Below, piece after piece: positions 44,618-52,789 of a stretch of DNA of 64,000 nucleotides (position 1 is the first letter of the stretch; each line of letters starts with the position of its first letter). Made by a program: the position numbers and the translations under genes. The stretch covers positions 1,847,005 through 1,911,004 of the forward strand of contig NZ_CAKAKH010000001.1 in the NCBI RefSeq assembly GCF_916618885.1. Reading direction: 5' to 3'. Under the pieces are notes generated by a model. That model was not told where the DNA came from, did no database searches, and was given only the letters and a program-made list of their open reading frames with translations. This DNA comes from Marinilactibacillus sp. Marseille-P9653. Its GTDB lineage: Bacteria > Bacillota > Bacilli > Lactobacillales > Carnobacteriaceae_A.

Positions 44618-44977
44618 TTATTTGTTTAAAGCGTCTTTAGCTTGGTCAGCCAAAGTTGTAAATGCTGCTGCATCACTTACTGCAAGTTCAGCTAACATTT
44701 TACGGTTCATGTCGATTTCTGCAAGTTTAAGTCCGTGCATCAATTTAGAGTAGCTTAGGCCGTTAATACGTGCTGCAGCGTTAATACGTGCAATCCATAA
44801 TCTACGGAAGTTACGTTTGTTTTGTTTACGGTCTCTGTATGCATATTGGTAAGATTTCATTACTTGTTGTTTTGCAACTTTAAACAAGCGATGCTTCGCT
44901 CCGTAATACCCTTTAGCTAGCTTTAAAACGCGATTACGGCGCTTGCGGGAGACTACTCCACCTTTAACTCGTGCCAT
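44618..44977 (-). CDS. rplT: 50S ribosomal protein L20
   Basis: A 119-residue, strongly basic ribosomal protein and assembly factor. It begins [14 protein letters not shown] and contains [15 protein letters not shown] and [18 protein letters not shown], all L20 signatures. The start is the ATG after AAGGAGG; the frame extends 24 bases upstream without meaning. L20 represses this operon by binding the leader before infC in Bacillus; the same is expected here. Confidence 0.99.
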   Translation of the reverse strand: MARVKGGVVSRKRRNRVLKLAKGYYGAKHRLFKVAKQQVMKSYQYAYRDRKQNKRNFRRLWIARINAAARINGLSYSKLMHGLKLAEIDMNRKMLAELAVSDAAAFTTLADQAKDALNK

Positions 44978-45030
44978 TGTTGATTTCCTCCTTGGTTGCA
45001 CTCTCGATCAAACGAGTGCTCGTACATTTA

Positions 45031-45231
45031 TTATTTCATTTTAGCAAGTTGTTGTCTGATACGTTTGTAATCACTGTGTGAAACCATTGTAGATTTACGC
45101 AAGTGACGTTTTTGTTTTTGAGATTTGTTTGCAAACATGTGGCTACGTTTTGCGTGGCTACGTTTAAGTTTACCAGAACCCGTTCTCTTGAAACGTTTTG
45201 CTGAACCTTTATGTGTCTTTTGCTTAGGCAT
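45031..45231 (-). CDS. rpmI: 50S ribosomal protein L35
   Basis: A 66-residue basic ribosomal protein starting [24 protein letters not shown], the classic L35 N-terminus, and ending [17 protein letters not shown] lies before the ATG. Middle gene of infC-rpmI-rplT. Confidence 0.99.
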   Translation of the reverse strand: MPKQKTHKGSAKRFKRTGSGKLKRSHAKRSHMFANKSQKQKRHLRKSTMVSHSDYKRIRQQLAKMK

Positions 45232-45255
45232 TGTTGATTTCCTCCTACACTTATC

Positions 45256-45771
45256 TTATTTCTCAGATTTCGGTGCCAGCATCAAGAACATGCTACGACC
45301 ATCCATTTTAGCTTTCGATTCGACTTGTGAAATGTCAGATGCTGCTTCCGCCATGCGTTCTAATACTACACGTCCTATTTCCTTGTGAGTAATCGCACGT
45401 CCACGGAATCGAATAGATACTTTCACTTTATCGCCTTTTTCCAAGAACTTACGTGCGTTACGCAATTTTGTATCAAAATCGTGATCATCGATAGTTGGAC
45501 TCAAACGAATCTCTTTGACGTTAACGATTTTTTGATTCTTTCTTGCTTCACGTTCTTTCTTTTGCATTTCGTAGCGATGCTTCCCATAATCCATTACACG
45601 AGCAACAGGTGGCTTAGCGTTAGGTGACACTAGAACTAAATCTAGATTGGCATCTTCAGCTAAGCGCATTGCTTCATTGCGTTGGACTACCCCGATCTGT
45701 TCACCGTCTTTGCCGATCAAACGTACTTCTCTAGCACGAATACGATCATTGACAATCATGTCTTTTGCTAT
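45256..45771 (-). CDS. infC: Translation initiation factor IF-3, likely AUA start
   Basis: IF-3 selects the initiator tRNA and start codon on the 30S. The N-terminal domain ([21 protein letters not shown]), the Lys-rich linker ([13 protein letters not shown]) and the C-terminal domain ([14 protein letters not shown]) are complete. The best start is ATA at 45769-45771, giving [16 protein letters not shown] lies 7 bases before it. An in-frame TGA at 45778-45780 bars anything longer, and the first ATG (45759) is 19 bases from the ribosome site. Rare start codons in infC allow IF-3 to repress its own translation in other bacteria. 171 residues. Confidence 0.95.
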   Translation of the reverse strand: MAKDMIVNDRIRAREVRLIGKDGEQIGVVQRNEAMRLAEDANLDLVLVSPNAKPPVARVMDYGKHRYEMQKKEREARKNQKIVNVKEIRLSPTIDDHDFDTKLRNARKFLEKGDKVKVSIRFRGRAITHKEIGRVVLERMAEAASDISQVESKAKMDGRSMFLMLAPKSEK

Positions 45772-45986
45772 GGTGGTTCACCTCCAAAGTATTTGCGAAA
45801 AAAACAGAGACAGAAAAAGAGACGTGACCTTTTTCAAAGCCCCGTCTCTATCTCCGCAATCAGACAAGAAGTACTCATCTGATTTCAAAATAGTCGTAAC
45901 TATTTTGAGTTATATACGTTCGATATCTGCCCATGGATCTGAATCCAAAAGGCGAGAAGCGGGTGCTTCTGCTTTGTTTTCTCAAC
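45772..45986 (-). ncRNA. L20-type leader RNA of infC with attenuator
   Basis: The transcript leader of about 215 bases contains, near its 5' end, the word GCACCCGCTTCTCGCC that I recognise from infC leaders of Gram-positives bound by L20. A perfect hairpin CAAAATAGT-CGTA-ACTATTTTG follows (45886-45907). Then AGAGACG...CGTCTCT closes a stem followed by five T, with a second T-run (eight T) after a TCTGTCTCTG segment that can pair alternatively. This is the layout of transcription attenuation by excess L20. Family assignment is from memory and needs a covariance search. Confidence 0.7.
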
Positions 45987-45992
45987 TCTTAT

Positions 45993-46021
45993 ATAATACC
46001 AAATATTTATTCACCTGTCAA
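45993..46021 (-). promoter_or_regulatory. Promoter of infC-rpmI-rplT
   Basis: TTGACA, exactly 17 bases, TATTAT on the minus strand, located just after the thrS stop codon. A near-consensus promoter that starts the long infC leader. Confidence 0.85.
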
Positions 46022-46039
46022 CACTATTTGAGTATTAAA

Positions 46040-47968
46040 TCATTTATTGGATTCAGCTACAATATTTGAAATGAATTCATCTTTAGAATATGTGATGGTT
46101 TCTTTTTCACCATATTTACGAACACTCACTGTCTGGTTCTCTACTTCACTGTCACCGACTACGATTTGATAGGGGATTTTAAGCGTTTGTGCATGACGAA
46201 TCTTGTATCCCATTTTTTCATTGCGATTATCAATTTCGATTCGTAATCCTTTCGCTTTCAGTTCTTCATTCAACTGATTAGCATAGTCAGCATGGATATC
46301 CAAGTTAACTGGAATGATTTTAGCCTGTATTGGTGCTAACCATGTAGGGAAAGCTCCTTTGTATCTTTCAATCAAGTAAGCTACAAATCGTTCCATTGTT
46401 GATACAATACCACGGTGGATAACAACTGGTCTATGGTTGTCATTACCATCTTCACCAACGTAAGTCAGGTCGAACCTTTCCGGTAGCAAGAAATCTAATT
46501 GAACAGTTGATAATGTTTCTTCGATCCCCATCGCAGTCTTGACTTGTACGTCCAGCTTTGGACCGTAAAAGGCTGCTTCACCAATGGCTTCGAAGTAATC
46601 CATCCCCATCTCGTCCAAAGTATCTTTCAACATAGACTGTGCTTTTTCCCACATTTCATCGTCGTCAAAATATTTTTCTGTGTTTTTCGGATCACGATAA
46701 CTTAGTCGGAAGCGATAGTCTTTAATATCGAAATCTTCGAATACAGCTAGCATCAATTCAACAACTCTGCGGAATTCTTCTTTGATTTGATCTGGTCTTA
46801 CAAATACGTGAGCATCATTCAAAGTCATTTCACGAACGCGCTGTAGTCCTGATAAAGCGCCACTTTTCTCATAACGGTGCATTTGACCTAATTCCGCGAT
46901 ACGGATTGGTAAATCTCGGTAACTTCTTACGTCATTTTTGAATACCATCATGTGATGCGGGCAGTTCATCGGACGCAATACAAGCATTTCTCCATCACCC
47001 ATGTCCATTGGTGGAAACATATCTTCATGATAGTGATCCCAGTGTCCAGATGTTTTGTAGAAATCGACATTCGCCATAATCGGAGTATATACGTGCTGGT
47101 AACCCATGCTGATTTCTTTGTCTGTGATGTATCTTTCAATCACTCGACGGATCGTAGCTCCCTTAGGTAGCCAAAAAGGAAGGCCTGATCCAACTTCTGG
47201 TGACAGCATAAAGATATCCAGTTCTTTACCTAACTTACGGTGATCGCGTTGTTTAGCTTCTTCACGCATCTTGATAAACTCTTTCAAGGCTTTTTTATCG
47301 AAGAAAGCCGTACCGTAAACACGTTGCATCATTTTATTATCTGAATTCCCTCTCCAGTAAGCTCCTGCTAGAGAAAGTAATTTAAATACTTGAATACGAC
47401 CAGTCGAAGGCACGTGTACGCCTCTACATAGATCGACAAATTCACCTTGTTCATAAACAGATATTGTTTCATCTTCTGATAAATTTGTAATAAGTTCTAC
47501 TTTATAAGGATCTGCTGCAAACAATTCAAGCGCTGCTTCTCTAGAAATTTCTTTTCGTACAAATGGCAGGTTTTCTTTAACAATTGCCATCATTTCTTTT
47601 TCAATAGATTCTAAATCTTCTTCTGTGATAGGTGTTTCTGAATCTGTGTCATAGTAAAAGCCTGTTTCAATCGCTGGTCCTACTCCGAATTTAACATCTG
47701 GGAATAATCTCTTGATTGCTTGAGCCATTAAGTGGGCAGTAGAATGACGAAGGATTCCTAAAGCATCTTCGTGATCTGGTGTAATGATTTCAAGTTCTCC
47801 GTCTTCATAAAGGGGTTGATCAAAATCAACATGCTGGCCATTCCACTTACCGGCTAGGCCTTTTTTCTCCAATGATTTAGCAATACTGCCTGCAATCATT
47901 TTTGGTGATGATCCTGATTCCACATTTTTCACGGAACCATCTGGTAATTTAACTGCGATTTCTGACAT
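46040..47968 (-). CDS. thrS: Threonine-tRNA ligase
   Basis: A class II synthetase of 642 residues. The TGS domain (about 1-63) and the second editing domain ([16 protein letters not shown], and [12 protein letters not shown]) are intact. The catalytic core has [10 protein letters not shown] (zinc Cys), [37 protein letters not shown] and [11 protein letters not shown]. The C-terminal anticodon-binding domain ends the protein. It is controlled by a T-box leader immediately upstream. Confidence 0.99.
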   Translation of the reverse strand: MSEIAVKLPDGSVKNVESGSSPKMIAGSIAKSLEKKGLAGKWNGQHVDFDQPLYEDGELEIITPDHEDALGILRHSTAHLMAQAIKRLFPDVKFGVGPAIETGFYYDTDSETPITEEDLESIEKEMMAIVKENLPFVRKEISREAALELFAADPYKVELITNLSEDETISVYEQGEFVDLCRGVHVPSTGRIQVFKLLSLAGAYWRGNSDNKMMQRVYGTAFFDKKALKEFIKMREEAKQRDHRKLGKELDIFMLSPEVGSGLPFWLPKGATIRRVIERYITDKEISMGYQHVYTPIMANVDFYKTSGHWDHYHEDMFPPMDMGDGEMLVLRPMNCPHHMMVFKNDVRSYRDLPIRIAELGQMHRYEKSGALSGLQRVREMTLNDAHVFVRPDQIKEEFRRVVELMLAVFEDFDIKDYRFRLSYRDPKNTEKYFDDDEMWEKAQSMLKDTLDEMGMDYFEAIGEAAFYGPKLDVQVKTAMGIEETLSTVQLDFLLPERFDLTYVGEDGNDNHRPVVIHRGIVSTMERFVAYLIERYKGAFPTWLAPIQAKIIPVNLDIHADYANQLNEELKAKGLRIEIDNRNEKMGYKIRHAQTLKIPYQIVVGDSEVENQTVSVRKYGEKETITYSKDEFISNIVAESNK

Positions 47969-47999
47969 ATAAATTCCTCCTGCTTTTTATTCTCTTTAC

Positions 48000-48265
48000 T
48001 TATCGTACAAAAAACGTCCCAATGAATGAGATTGATCTCATTCATTGGGACGTAATGGATTACGTGGTTCCACCCAGTTTTACAGAAAGCTGACTTTCTG
48101 TCTTCATTAGCTCTTTAACGCAGAGACGCGTCTGCTCTTACTCAGTTCAAAGCAGCACTCGAAAGGGGTAGATGATAAATTGTTTTAGAAGACTTTCAGC
48201 TAGTGTCTTCCTCTCTTTAAAACAAGTTCTTATCAAATTTATCTTTCTCTAAGTTTTATTATTAG
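48000..48265 (-). promoter_or_regulatory. T-box riboswitch of thrS
   Basis: The leader has the T-box sequence TGGGTGGAACCACG (48063-48076). A strong terminator follows: GTCCCAATGAATGAG and its complement around ATCAA, then six T (48014-48052). Upstream, stem I can be drawn from a GAAAG/CTTTC base and a TTGTTTTA/TAAAACAA helix. An internal loop between them holds ACC (48167-48169), a threonine codon, as the likely specifier. The base after TGG in the T-box is A, predicting U as discriminator. Uncharged tRNA-Thr would favour read-through. Confidence 0.92.
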
Positions 48266-48274
48266 AATAATAGT

Positions 48275-48303
48275 AGAATACCACGCTTGACTTTAGCTTT
48301 CAA
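48275..48303 (-). promoter_or_regulatory. Promoter of the thrS T-box transcript
   Basis: TTGAAA at 48298-48303, a 17-base spacer and TATTCT at 48275-48280 on the minus strand, right after the dnaI stop and before the first T-box helix. Confidence 0.6.
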
Positions 48304-48314
48304 CAGTTTTCTTG

Positions 48315-49244
48315 TTAAGCATGTCTCCTGTTATCGCCTGTCATTTCTACTTCTTTGGAAAGAAACTTTACTCGTTCCATAATCCGTTTAGCTTTTAACG
48401 GCTCATTTTCGCCTCTTTGTGTCACTCTAAGATGCTCTTGTTCCAAGTGGGCCATATCAAAATTAGAAGAGAAGAACGTTGGAAGTTGTTCCTGCATTCT
48501 ATGCTGCAAAACGACTCCCAGGATATCATCTCTAATCCAGCTCGACATAGAATCTGCCCCAATATCATCAATCATTAATATTTTCGCATTTTTCAAGGCA
48601 GAAAGCTTTTCTTCAGTTGTATTTTGACCAATCGAATTCTTCATTTCGACAGCAAATGTTGGGAAATGAACGAGTGTTGATGGATGACCTTGTTTCGATA
48701 ACTCGTGAGCAATCGCTCCAAGAAGAAACGTTTTCCCGACTCCGAATTTTCCATGAAGGTATAGCCCTTGCTGGAAGGTATCAGGATTCTCAAGAAACTG
48801 ATCAATAAAATCATAGGCTTCCTCTACCGCTTTATTTCTTCCTGGTGTACTATCAAACTGATCAATATTGAAATGCTTAATGTCTTTTGACATATACATT
48901 GAATGGATCCGTTTATTGATAGCTTCTTGTTTCTGACGATTAATCAAATCAGAAGATGGCTCGTAGGTTACATCTACTCTTTTATTGTTGATCGAAAGGC
49001 TTGGTTTATACCCCGGCATAAGCTGTCCACTCTGAGCGGCGGCTTTCTTCTTTTCGACAACAAATTCATACAACTTAGACGCACTTTTTTCAATTGCTTC
49101 GTTATCGAGTACCGTCCTGTTTTCAGCAATAAACCGTCGAACATCGGGATCTTTAAACACTTCATTTTTCATGATTTCTCTAAATTTCTCGTTCATTTTA
49201 GTTGAATTCATCATATTTTCCAACTGGTTACGAATGCTTTCCAT
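48315..49244 (-). CDS. dnaI: Primosomal helicase loader DnaI
   Basis: A 309-residue AAA+ ATPase that loads the DnaC helicase at origins and restart sites. The N-terminal helicase-interaction domain (about 1-130) is followed by the ATPase part: GLYLHGKFGVGKTFLLGAIAHEL (Walker A), KILMIDDIGADS (Walker B) and FFSSNFDMAHLE (sensor 1). It overlaps dnaB at TAATG, so the pair is coupled. DnaI ends with GENEPLKAKRIMERVKFL, typical of the family. Confidence 0.96.
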   Translation of the reverse strand: MESIRNQLENMMNSTKMNEKFREIMKNEVFKDPDVRRFIAENRTVLDNEAIEKSASKLYEFVVEKKKAAAQSGQLMPGYKPSLSINNKRVDVTYEPSSDLINRQKQEAINKRIHSMYMSKDIKHFNIDQFDSTPGRNKAVEEAYDFIDQFLENPDTFQQGLYLHGKFGVGKTFLLGAIAHELSKQGHPSTLVHFPTFAVEMKNSIGQNTTEEKLSALKNAKILMIDDIGADSMSSWIRDDILGVVLQHRMQEQLPTFFSSNFDMAHLEQEHLRVTQRGENEPLKAKRIMERVKFLSKEVEMTGDNRRHA

Positions 49245-50665
49245 TAACTGTCACCACCTTTACTTCTATTTCTGATCCGCTCAAGTCTTTGTCTGAATTC
49301 TTCTTGCTTTTTAGCATCGATTTCTTCTCCAACGTTCTCTTCTGTTGCCCAATCTGGTAAAGTTTCTTTCCTAACATACTTTTGAGAATTTGAACGATTT
49401 GAACCGGATCTTTGTTTGCTTTGTCTATCGCTTTTTGACTCAGCATATAGTTGTTTTACTTTCTGTAGAGCATCTTCTGGTGAGTTTATATCGTTTTGCG
49501 CCCAGTCATTTGCGACTTTCAGTGCAAGACTTTTTTCCAGCACGGGTGCGTTTTTCCCGATCAATACATAATTGATTAGTATATTGATCACACTTGTCGA
49601 AAGAGAAGATTGTTCTACAAGTTCTTTAATAACCCATGTTTCATTGCTGGAAACAAATCCACCCTTTTGATTCTTAATAGATTTCAAGTATTCAATTGGT
49701 TTTACTTCCTGAGCATGCAGGATGATTTCGATTTCCTGATTGTTAAATCCTTTTTGTTTCAATTGTGTTTTTCGCCCACTTTTAACAGATTGTTCTTCTT
49801 GGATTGAGCCTGTTACTTTATCTTGTATCTGAACTTGTCTAGCTTGTTTTTTATGGAAATCTCTTTGAACAATTTGTGGTAGTTTTTCCTGGTCGATATT
49901 TGAAGTCTCTATATCTGTAGACTCAAGAACATATTTTTGCATATCCAGTTCGTTGACGCCATAAATTTCATAGATAGAGATAATTAATTCTCTGATTTCT
50001 TTTGTAAGTGATTTTTTATTGATAAAATGATGATTTAATCCTTCTACAAAGAACGTCCAATCGAAGTCACTTTGTTCACTCATCATTTGAACCGGTGAAT
50101 GCATCGAAGATGAAAACTCATTGTCATCAAATTCGACTACTGACAATTGATTATGTTTTTGAATGTCAAAATAGTAGACATCTAAGAAAGACTTTGTAAT
50201 TTCCTCGTAATCTTCTGCTTTAGGCTTTTCACTAAAAAACTGCTGTCTAATTTCGTTGAACATTCTTTCTCCAATTTTTTCAAACAAGATCAGACTCATC
50301 AGATGATCATTAAAAAACCGTTCGGCAGAAAGTGGCGGTTTAATTTCAAAAAGAAACTGATCTGAGTCTTTTTTACTTTTATAAACGCTCAACAACCCCA
50401 AACCTTCAAGTCGAATGCGTGCCTGATATAATTCTGGTATTCCAATATCAAGAAGCGTCATCAGCTCAGATAAAGGTTTAGCCTCTGTCCAACCACTGCC
50501 GCTTCTGATTGATTCTTTTAAATTCATATACAATGTGAATGCCGCATTTCCAATAAGGGGTTGGTAGATTGTTGTCAAAATACGTACATCTTGATCAGAG
50601 AGAGGTACAACTTGACGTAATGTGAAAAAATCTTTTGGGTTGACTTGTTGCCAGGGATAATTCAT
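49244..50665 (-). CDS. dnaB: Replication initiation / membrane attachment protein DnaB
   Basis: A 473-residue Gram-positive DnaB (a helicase co-loader, not the E. coli helicase). The N-terminal DDBH1-like part has VVPLSDQDVRILTTIYQPLIG and SELMTLLDIG. The C-terminal DDBH2 part has FNNQEIEIILHAQEV, NYVLIGKNAPVLEKSLALKVANDW. A charged tail follows. With nrdR before and dnaI after, the gene order is standard for Bacilli. Confidence 0.93.
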   Translation of the reverse strand: MNYPWQQVNPKDFFTLRQVVPLSDQDVRILTTIYQPLIGNAAFTLYMNLKESIRSGSGWTEAKPLSELMTLLDIGIPELYQARIRLEGLGLLSVYKSKKDSDQFLFEIKPPLSAERFFNDHLMSLILFEKIGERMFNEIRQQFFSEKPKAEDYEEITKSFLDVYYFDIQKHNQLSVVEFDDNEFSSSMHSPVQMMSEQSDFDWTFFVEGLNHHFINKKSLTKEIRELIISIYEIYGVNELDMQKYVLESTDIETSNIDQEKLPQIVQRDFHKKQARQVQIQDKVTGSIQEEQSVKSGRKTQLKQKGFNNQEIEIILHAQEVKPIEYLKSIKNQKGGFVSSNETWVIKELVEQSSLSTSVINILINYVLIGKNAPVLEKSLALKVANDWAQNDINSPEDALQKVKQLYAESKSDRQSKQRSGSNRSNSQKYVRKETLPDWATEENVGEEIDAKKQEEFRQRLERIRNRSKGGDS

Positions 50666-50702
50666 TGTGCACTCTCTCCTTTCATTTTATCTATCTTGAA
50701 CA

Positions 50703-51170
50703 TTATTTGTCATTCTTTCTTTTCTTCGCTAGTTCTTGCATTTCTTTCATAAATACCTCTATGTCTTTGAATTGTCTGTATACACTCGCAAACCGTATAT
50801 AAGCTACATCATCTACTTCAGCAAGTTCTTGCATAATGTACTCACCGATCTTAGTAGATTCAATTTCGCTATCTCCACGGTCTCTGATCTTATACTCTAC
50901 TCGAGTGACAATTTTTTCTTGTTCTTCAGCTGTAACGGGTCTTTTTTCAAACGCTCGTCTCAGACCTCTTAAAAGTTTTTCTCGACTGAATTCTTCACGA
51001 GTTTTATCTTTTTTCACAACGAGTATTGGTGATTGCTCTAATCGCTCAAAGGTTGTAAATCTGAATCCACAACTTTCGCATTCTCTTCGTCTACGAGTGG
51101 CTTTATTTTCATCAGCTGGTCTACTATCGACTACTCTACTTCCATTATGCTGACAGCGAGGACATTGCAT
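50703..51170 (-). CDS. nrdR: Transcriptional repressor NrdR
   Basis: A 155-residue repressor of ribonucleotide reductase genes. The zinc finger MQCPRCQHNGSRVVDSRP...RRRRECESCGFRFTTFE is complete, and the ATP-cone domain (PILVVKKDKTREEFSREKLLRGLRRA) follows. Length matches the family exactly. It sits between coaE and dnaB. Confidence 0.98.
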   Translation of the reverse strand: MQCPRCQHNGSRVVDSRPADENKATRRRRECESCGFRFTTFERLEQSPILVVKKDKTREEFSREKLLRGLRRAFEKRPVTAEEQEKIVTRVEYKIRDRGDSEIESTKIGEYIMQELAEVDDVAYIRFASVYRQFKDIEVFMKEMQELAKKRKNDK

Positions 51171-51232
51171 AGGAATCAGTCCTTTTCTTATAATCTAACG
51201 GTACCTTCAGTTATATTCAGTATACCATAGCT

Positions 51233-51838
51233 TTAAGTACTGTAATACCCTTTACTTATAAGCCATTCTTCGACTTGATTCACTGTATTTTCTAGTGTTC
51301 CATTGTTATAGATAACATAATCTGCTTGGGCTACTTTTTCTAATAAATCCATCTGAGACTCCATTCTTTGAATCGCCTCTGCTTGACTAAGTTCGTTTCG
51401 CTTCATCAAACGTGCCAGTTGCGTCTCTTTATCTACTGCAACAACCATAATCTCATCAACATCTTTTTTGTAACCTGATTCAAATAATAATGGAATATCT
51501 AGTACAATCAGATCATGTCCAGAAGTAATTAATCGATCTTTCTCTGAAAGAATCCATTCTCTAATATAATAAGACAGACAGTCATTTAACTGTTTTCTCT
51601 TTAAAGGGTCACTAAAAATGAGTTCTCCTAGTTTTTTCCGATTCAATTCTCCATTTTCCAGTAGAATTTCTTCACCAAATAGGTTCTGTACTTTTTTTAA
51701 AGCTTCAGTTCCTGGTTCAATAATAATTCTAGCCCCGACGTCTGCATCCACCACAGGAACATCATGTTTTAAGAATAAACGACTGACAGTCGACTTGCCA
51801 GATGCAATACCTCCTGTCAAACCTAATACATAAGTCAT
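51233..51838 (-). CDS. coaE: Dephospho-CoA kinase
   Basis: A 201-residue P-loop kinase catalysing the last step of coenzyme A synthesis. Walker A is GLTGGIASGKST (about 7-18), DADVGARIIIEPGTEAL is the substrate region and VLDIPLLFESGYKKDVD the core acidic motif. RLMKRNELSQAEAIQRMESQM is the lid. It follows mutM closely, as is usual in Bacilli. Confidence 0.97.
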   Translation of the reverse strand: MTYVLGLTGGIASGKSTVSRLFLKHDVPVVDADVGARIIIEPGTEALKKVQNLFGEEILLENGELNRKKLGELIFSDPLKRKQLNDCLSYYIREWILSEKDRLITSGHDLIVLDIPLLFESGYKKDVDEIMVVAVDKETQLARLMKRNELSQAEAIQRMESQMDLLEKVAQADYVIYNNGTLENTVNQVEEWLISKGYYST

Positions 51839-51869
51839 AATCAGCCTCCTTTTCTACTCTTTTCTCTTA

Positions 51870-52712
51870 TTAACGAACCAACTGAATATCTGACTGGCAA
51901 TTTGGACAGTAATGCGTTCCTCTTTGCGCTACTTTCGTTTTTTCAATAGTTGTTTCGCAACGTGGGCAAGGTTGCCCGTTTTTTCCATATACGTTCAAGA
52001 ATGATTGATAAGACCCTGTTTCTCCAAAAGCGTTCTGGTAGGTTCGTATGGTTGTCCCACCTGCTTTTACTGCCTTACCCATAACGAGTAAAATAGCTTC
52101 GTATAGAGTAACAATTTCTCTTTCAGTTAACGTGTTCGCCATACGTGCTGGGTGAATTTTTGCTTCAAATAAAATCTCATCTGCATAAATATTCCCAATA
52201 CCGGCAATGACCGTTTGATCTAAAAGTGTTGCTTTGATCGTTTTTTTCCTTTTAAGCAATTGAATTTTAAATGTTTCTAACACCAAAGTTTCTCTTACTG
52301 GTTCTGGCCCTAGTTTGGCAATCGATGCGTGAGCAAGCTCAGTGTCTCTTGGAATCAGTGATATTCTACCGAATTTCCTAACATCAAGATATCTGAGCTC
52401 CCGTCCATCTTCTAGTTCAAAAATCACATGGGTGTGCTTTGAAATGGGGACATCCGTTGATTCTATTCGGTATTTCCCTTCCATTCTCAAATGCGAGATC
52501 ATTACGTAATCTGTTAAGAAAAATAATAAAAATTTTCCTCTTCTTCCTATTGATTCAATGCGTTGGTTTTTAATTTTTTCTTTAAATAGGCGAATGTCAC
52601 TCGGTTCCGCAATAATTCTATCCCATAAAACGGTCACTTGTTTGATTTTTAATCCTTTGATCAGCTTTTCGAGTCCTGTCCGGACACTTTCTACTTCTGG
52701 TAATTCAGGCAC
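51870..52712 (-). CDS. mutM: Formamidopyrimidine-DNA glycosylase MutM
   Basis: A 280-residue bifunctional glycosylase/AP lyase removing 8-oxoguanine. The catalytic Pro2-Glu3 (MPELPEVE) are present. HLRMEGKYR, the helix-two-turn-helix GIGNIYADEILF and the C-terminal zinc finger CPRC...CPNC are intact. It lies between polA and coaE, giving a DNA repair neighbourhood. Confidence 0.97.
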   Translation of the reverse strand: MPELPEVESVRTGLEKLIKGLKIKQVTVLWDRIIAEPSDIRLFKEKIKNQRIESIGRRGKFLLFFLTDYVMISHLRMEGKYRIESTDVPISKHTHVIFELEDGRELRYLDVRKFGRISLIPRDTELAHASIAKLGPEPVRETLVLETFKIQLLKRKKTIKATLLDQTVIAGIGNIYADEILFEAKIHPARMANTLTEREIVTLYEAILLVMGKAVKAGGTTIRTYQNAFGETGSYQSFLNVYGKNGQPCPRCETTIEKTKVAQRGTHYCPNCQSDIQLVR

Positions 52713-52745
52713 ACGGTTCTTCCTTTCATTCTCCTATAAAAACAG

Positions 52746-52775
52746 TTAAAGAAGCGAGAGTAAACTCGCTTCTTA
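52746..52775 (-). terminator. Hairpin terminator after polA
   Basis: A stem AAGAAGCGAG/CTCGCTTCTT around TTTACT, followed by a broken T-run on the minus strand. It separates polA from mutM, possibly partially. Confidence 0.7.
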
Positions 52776-52789
52776 GCTGATTAGTTATA

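Noticed and set aside
48903-49205. A 100-codon plus-strand frame inside dnaI
   Set aside because: It lies fully within a well-supported gene on the other strand; no start signal and no recognisable domain.
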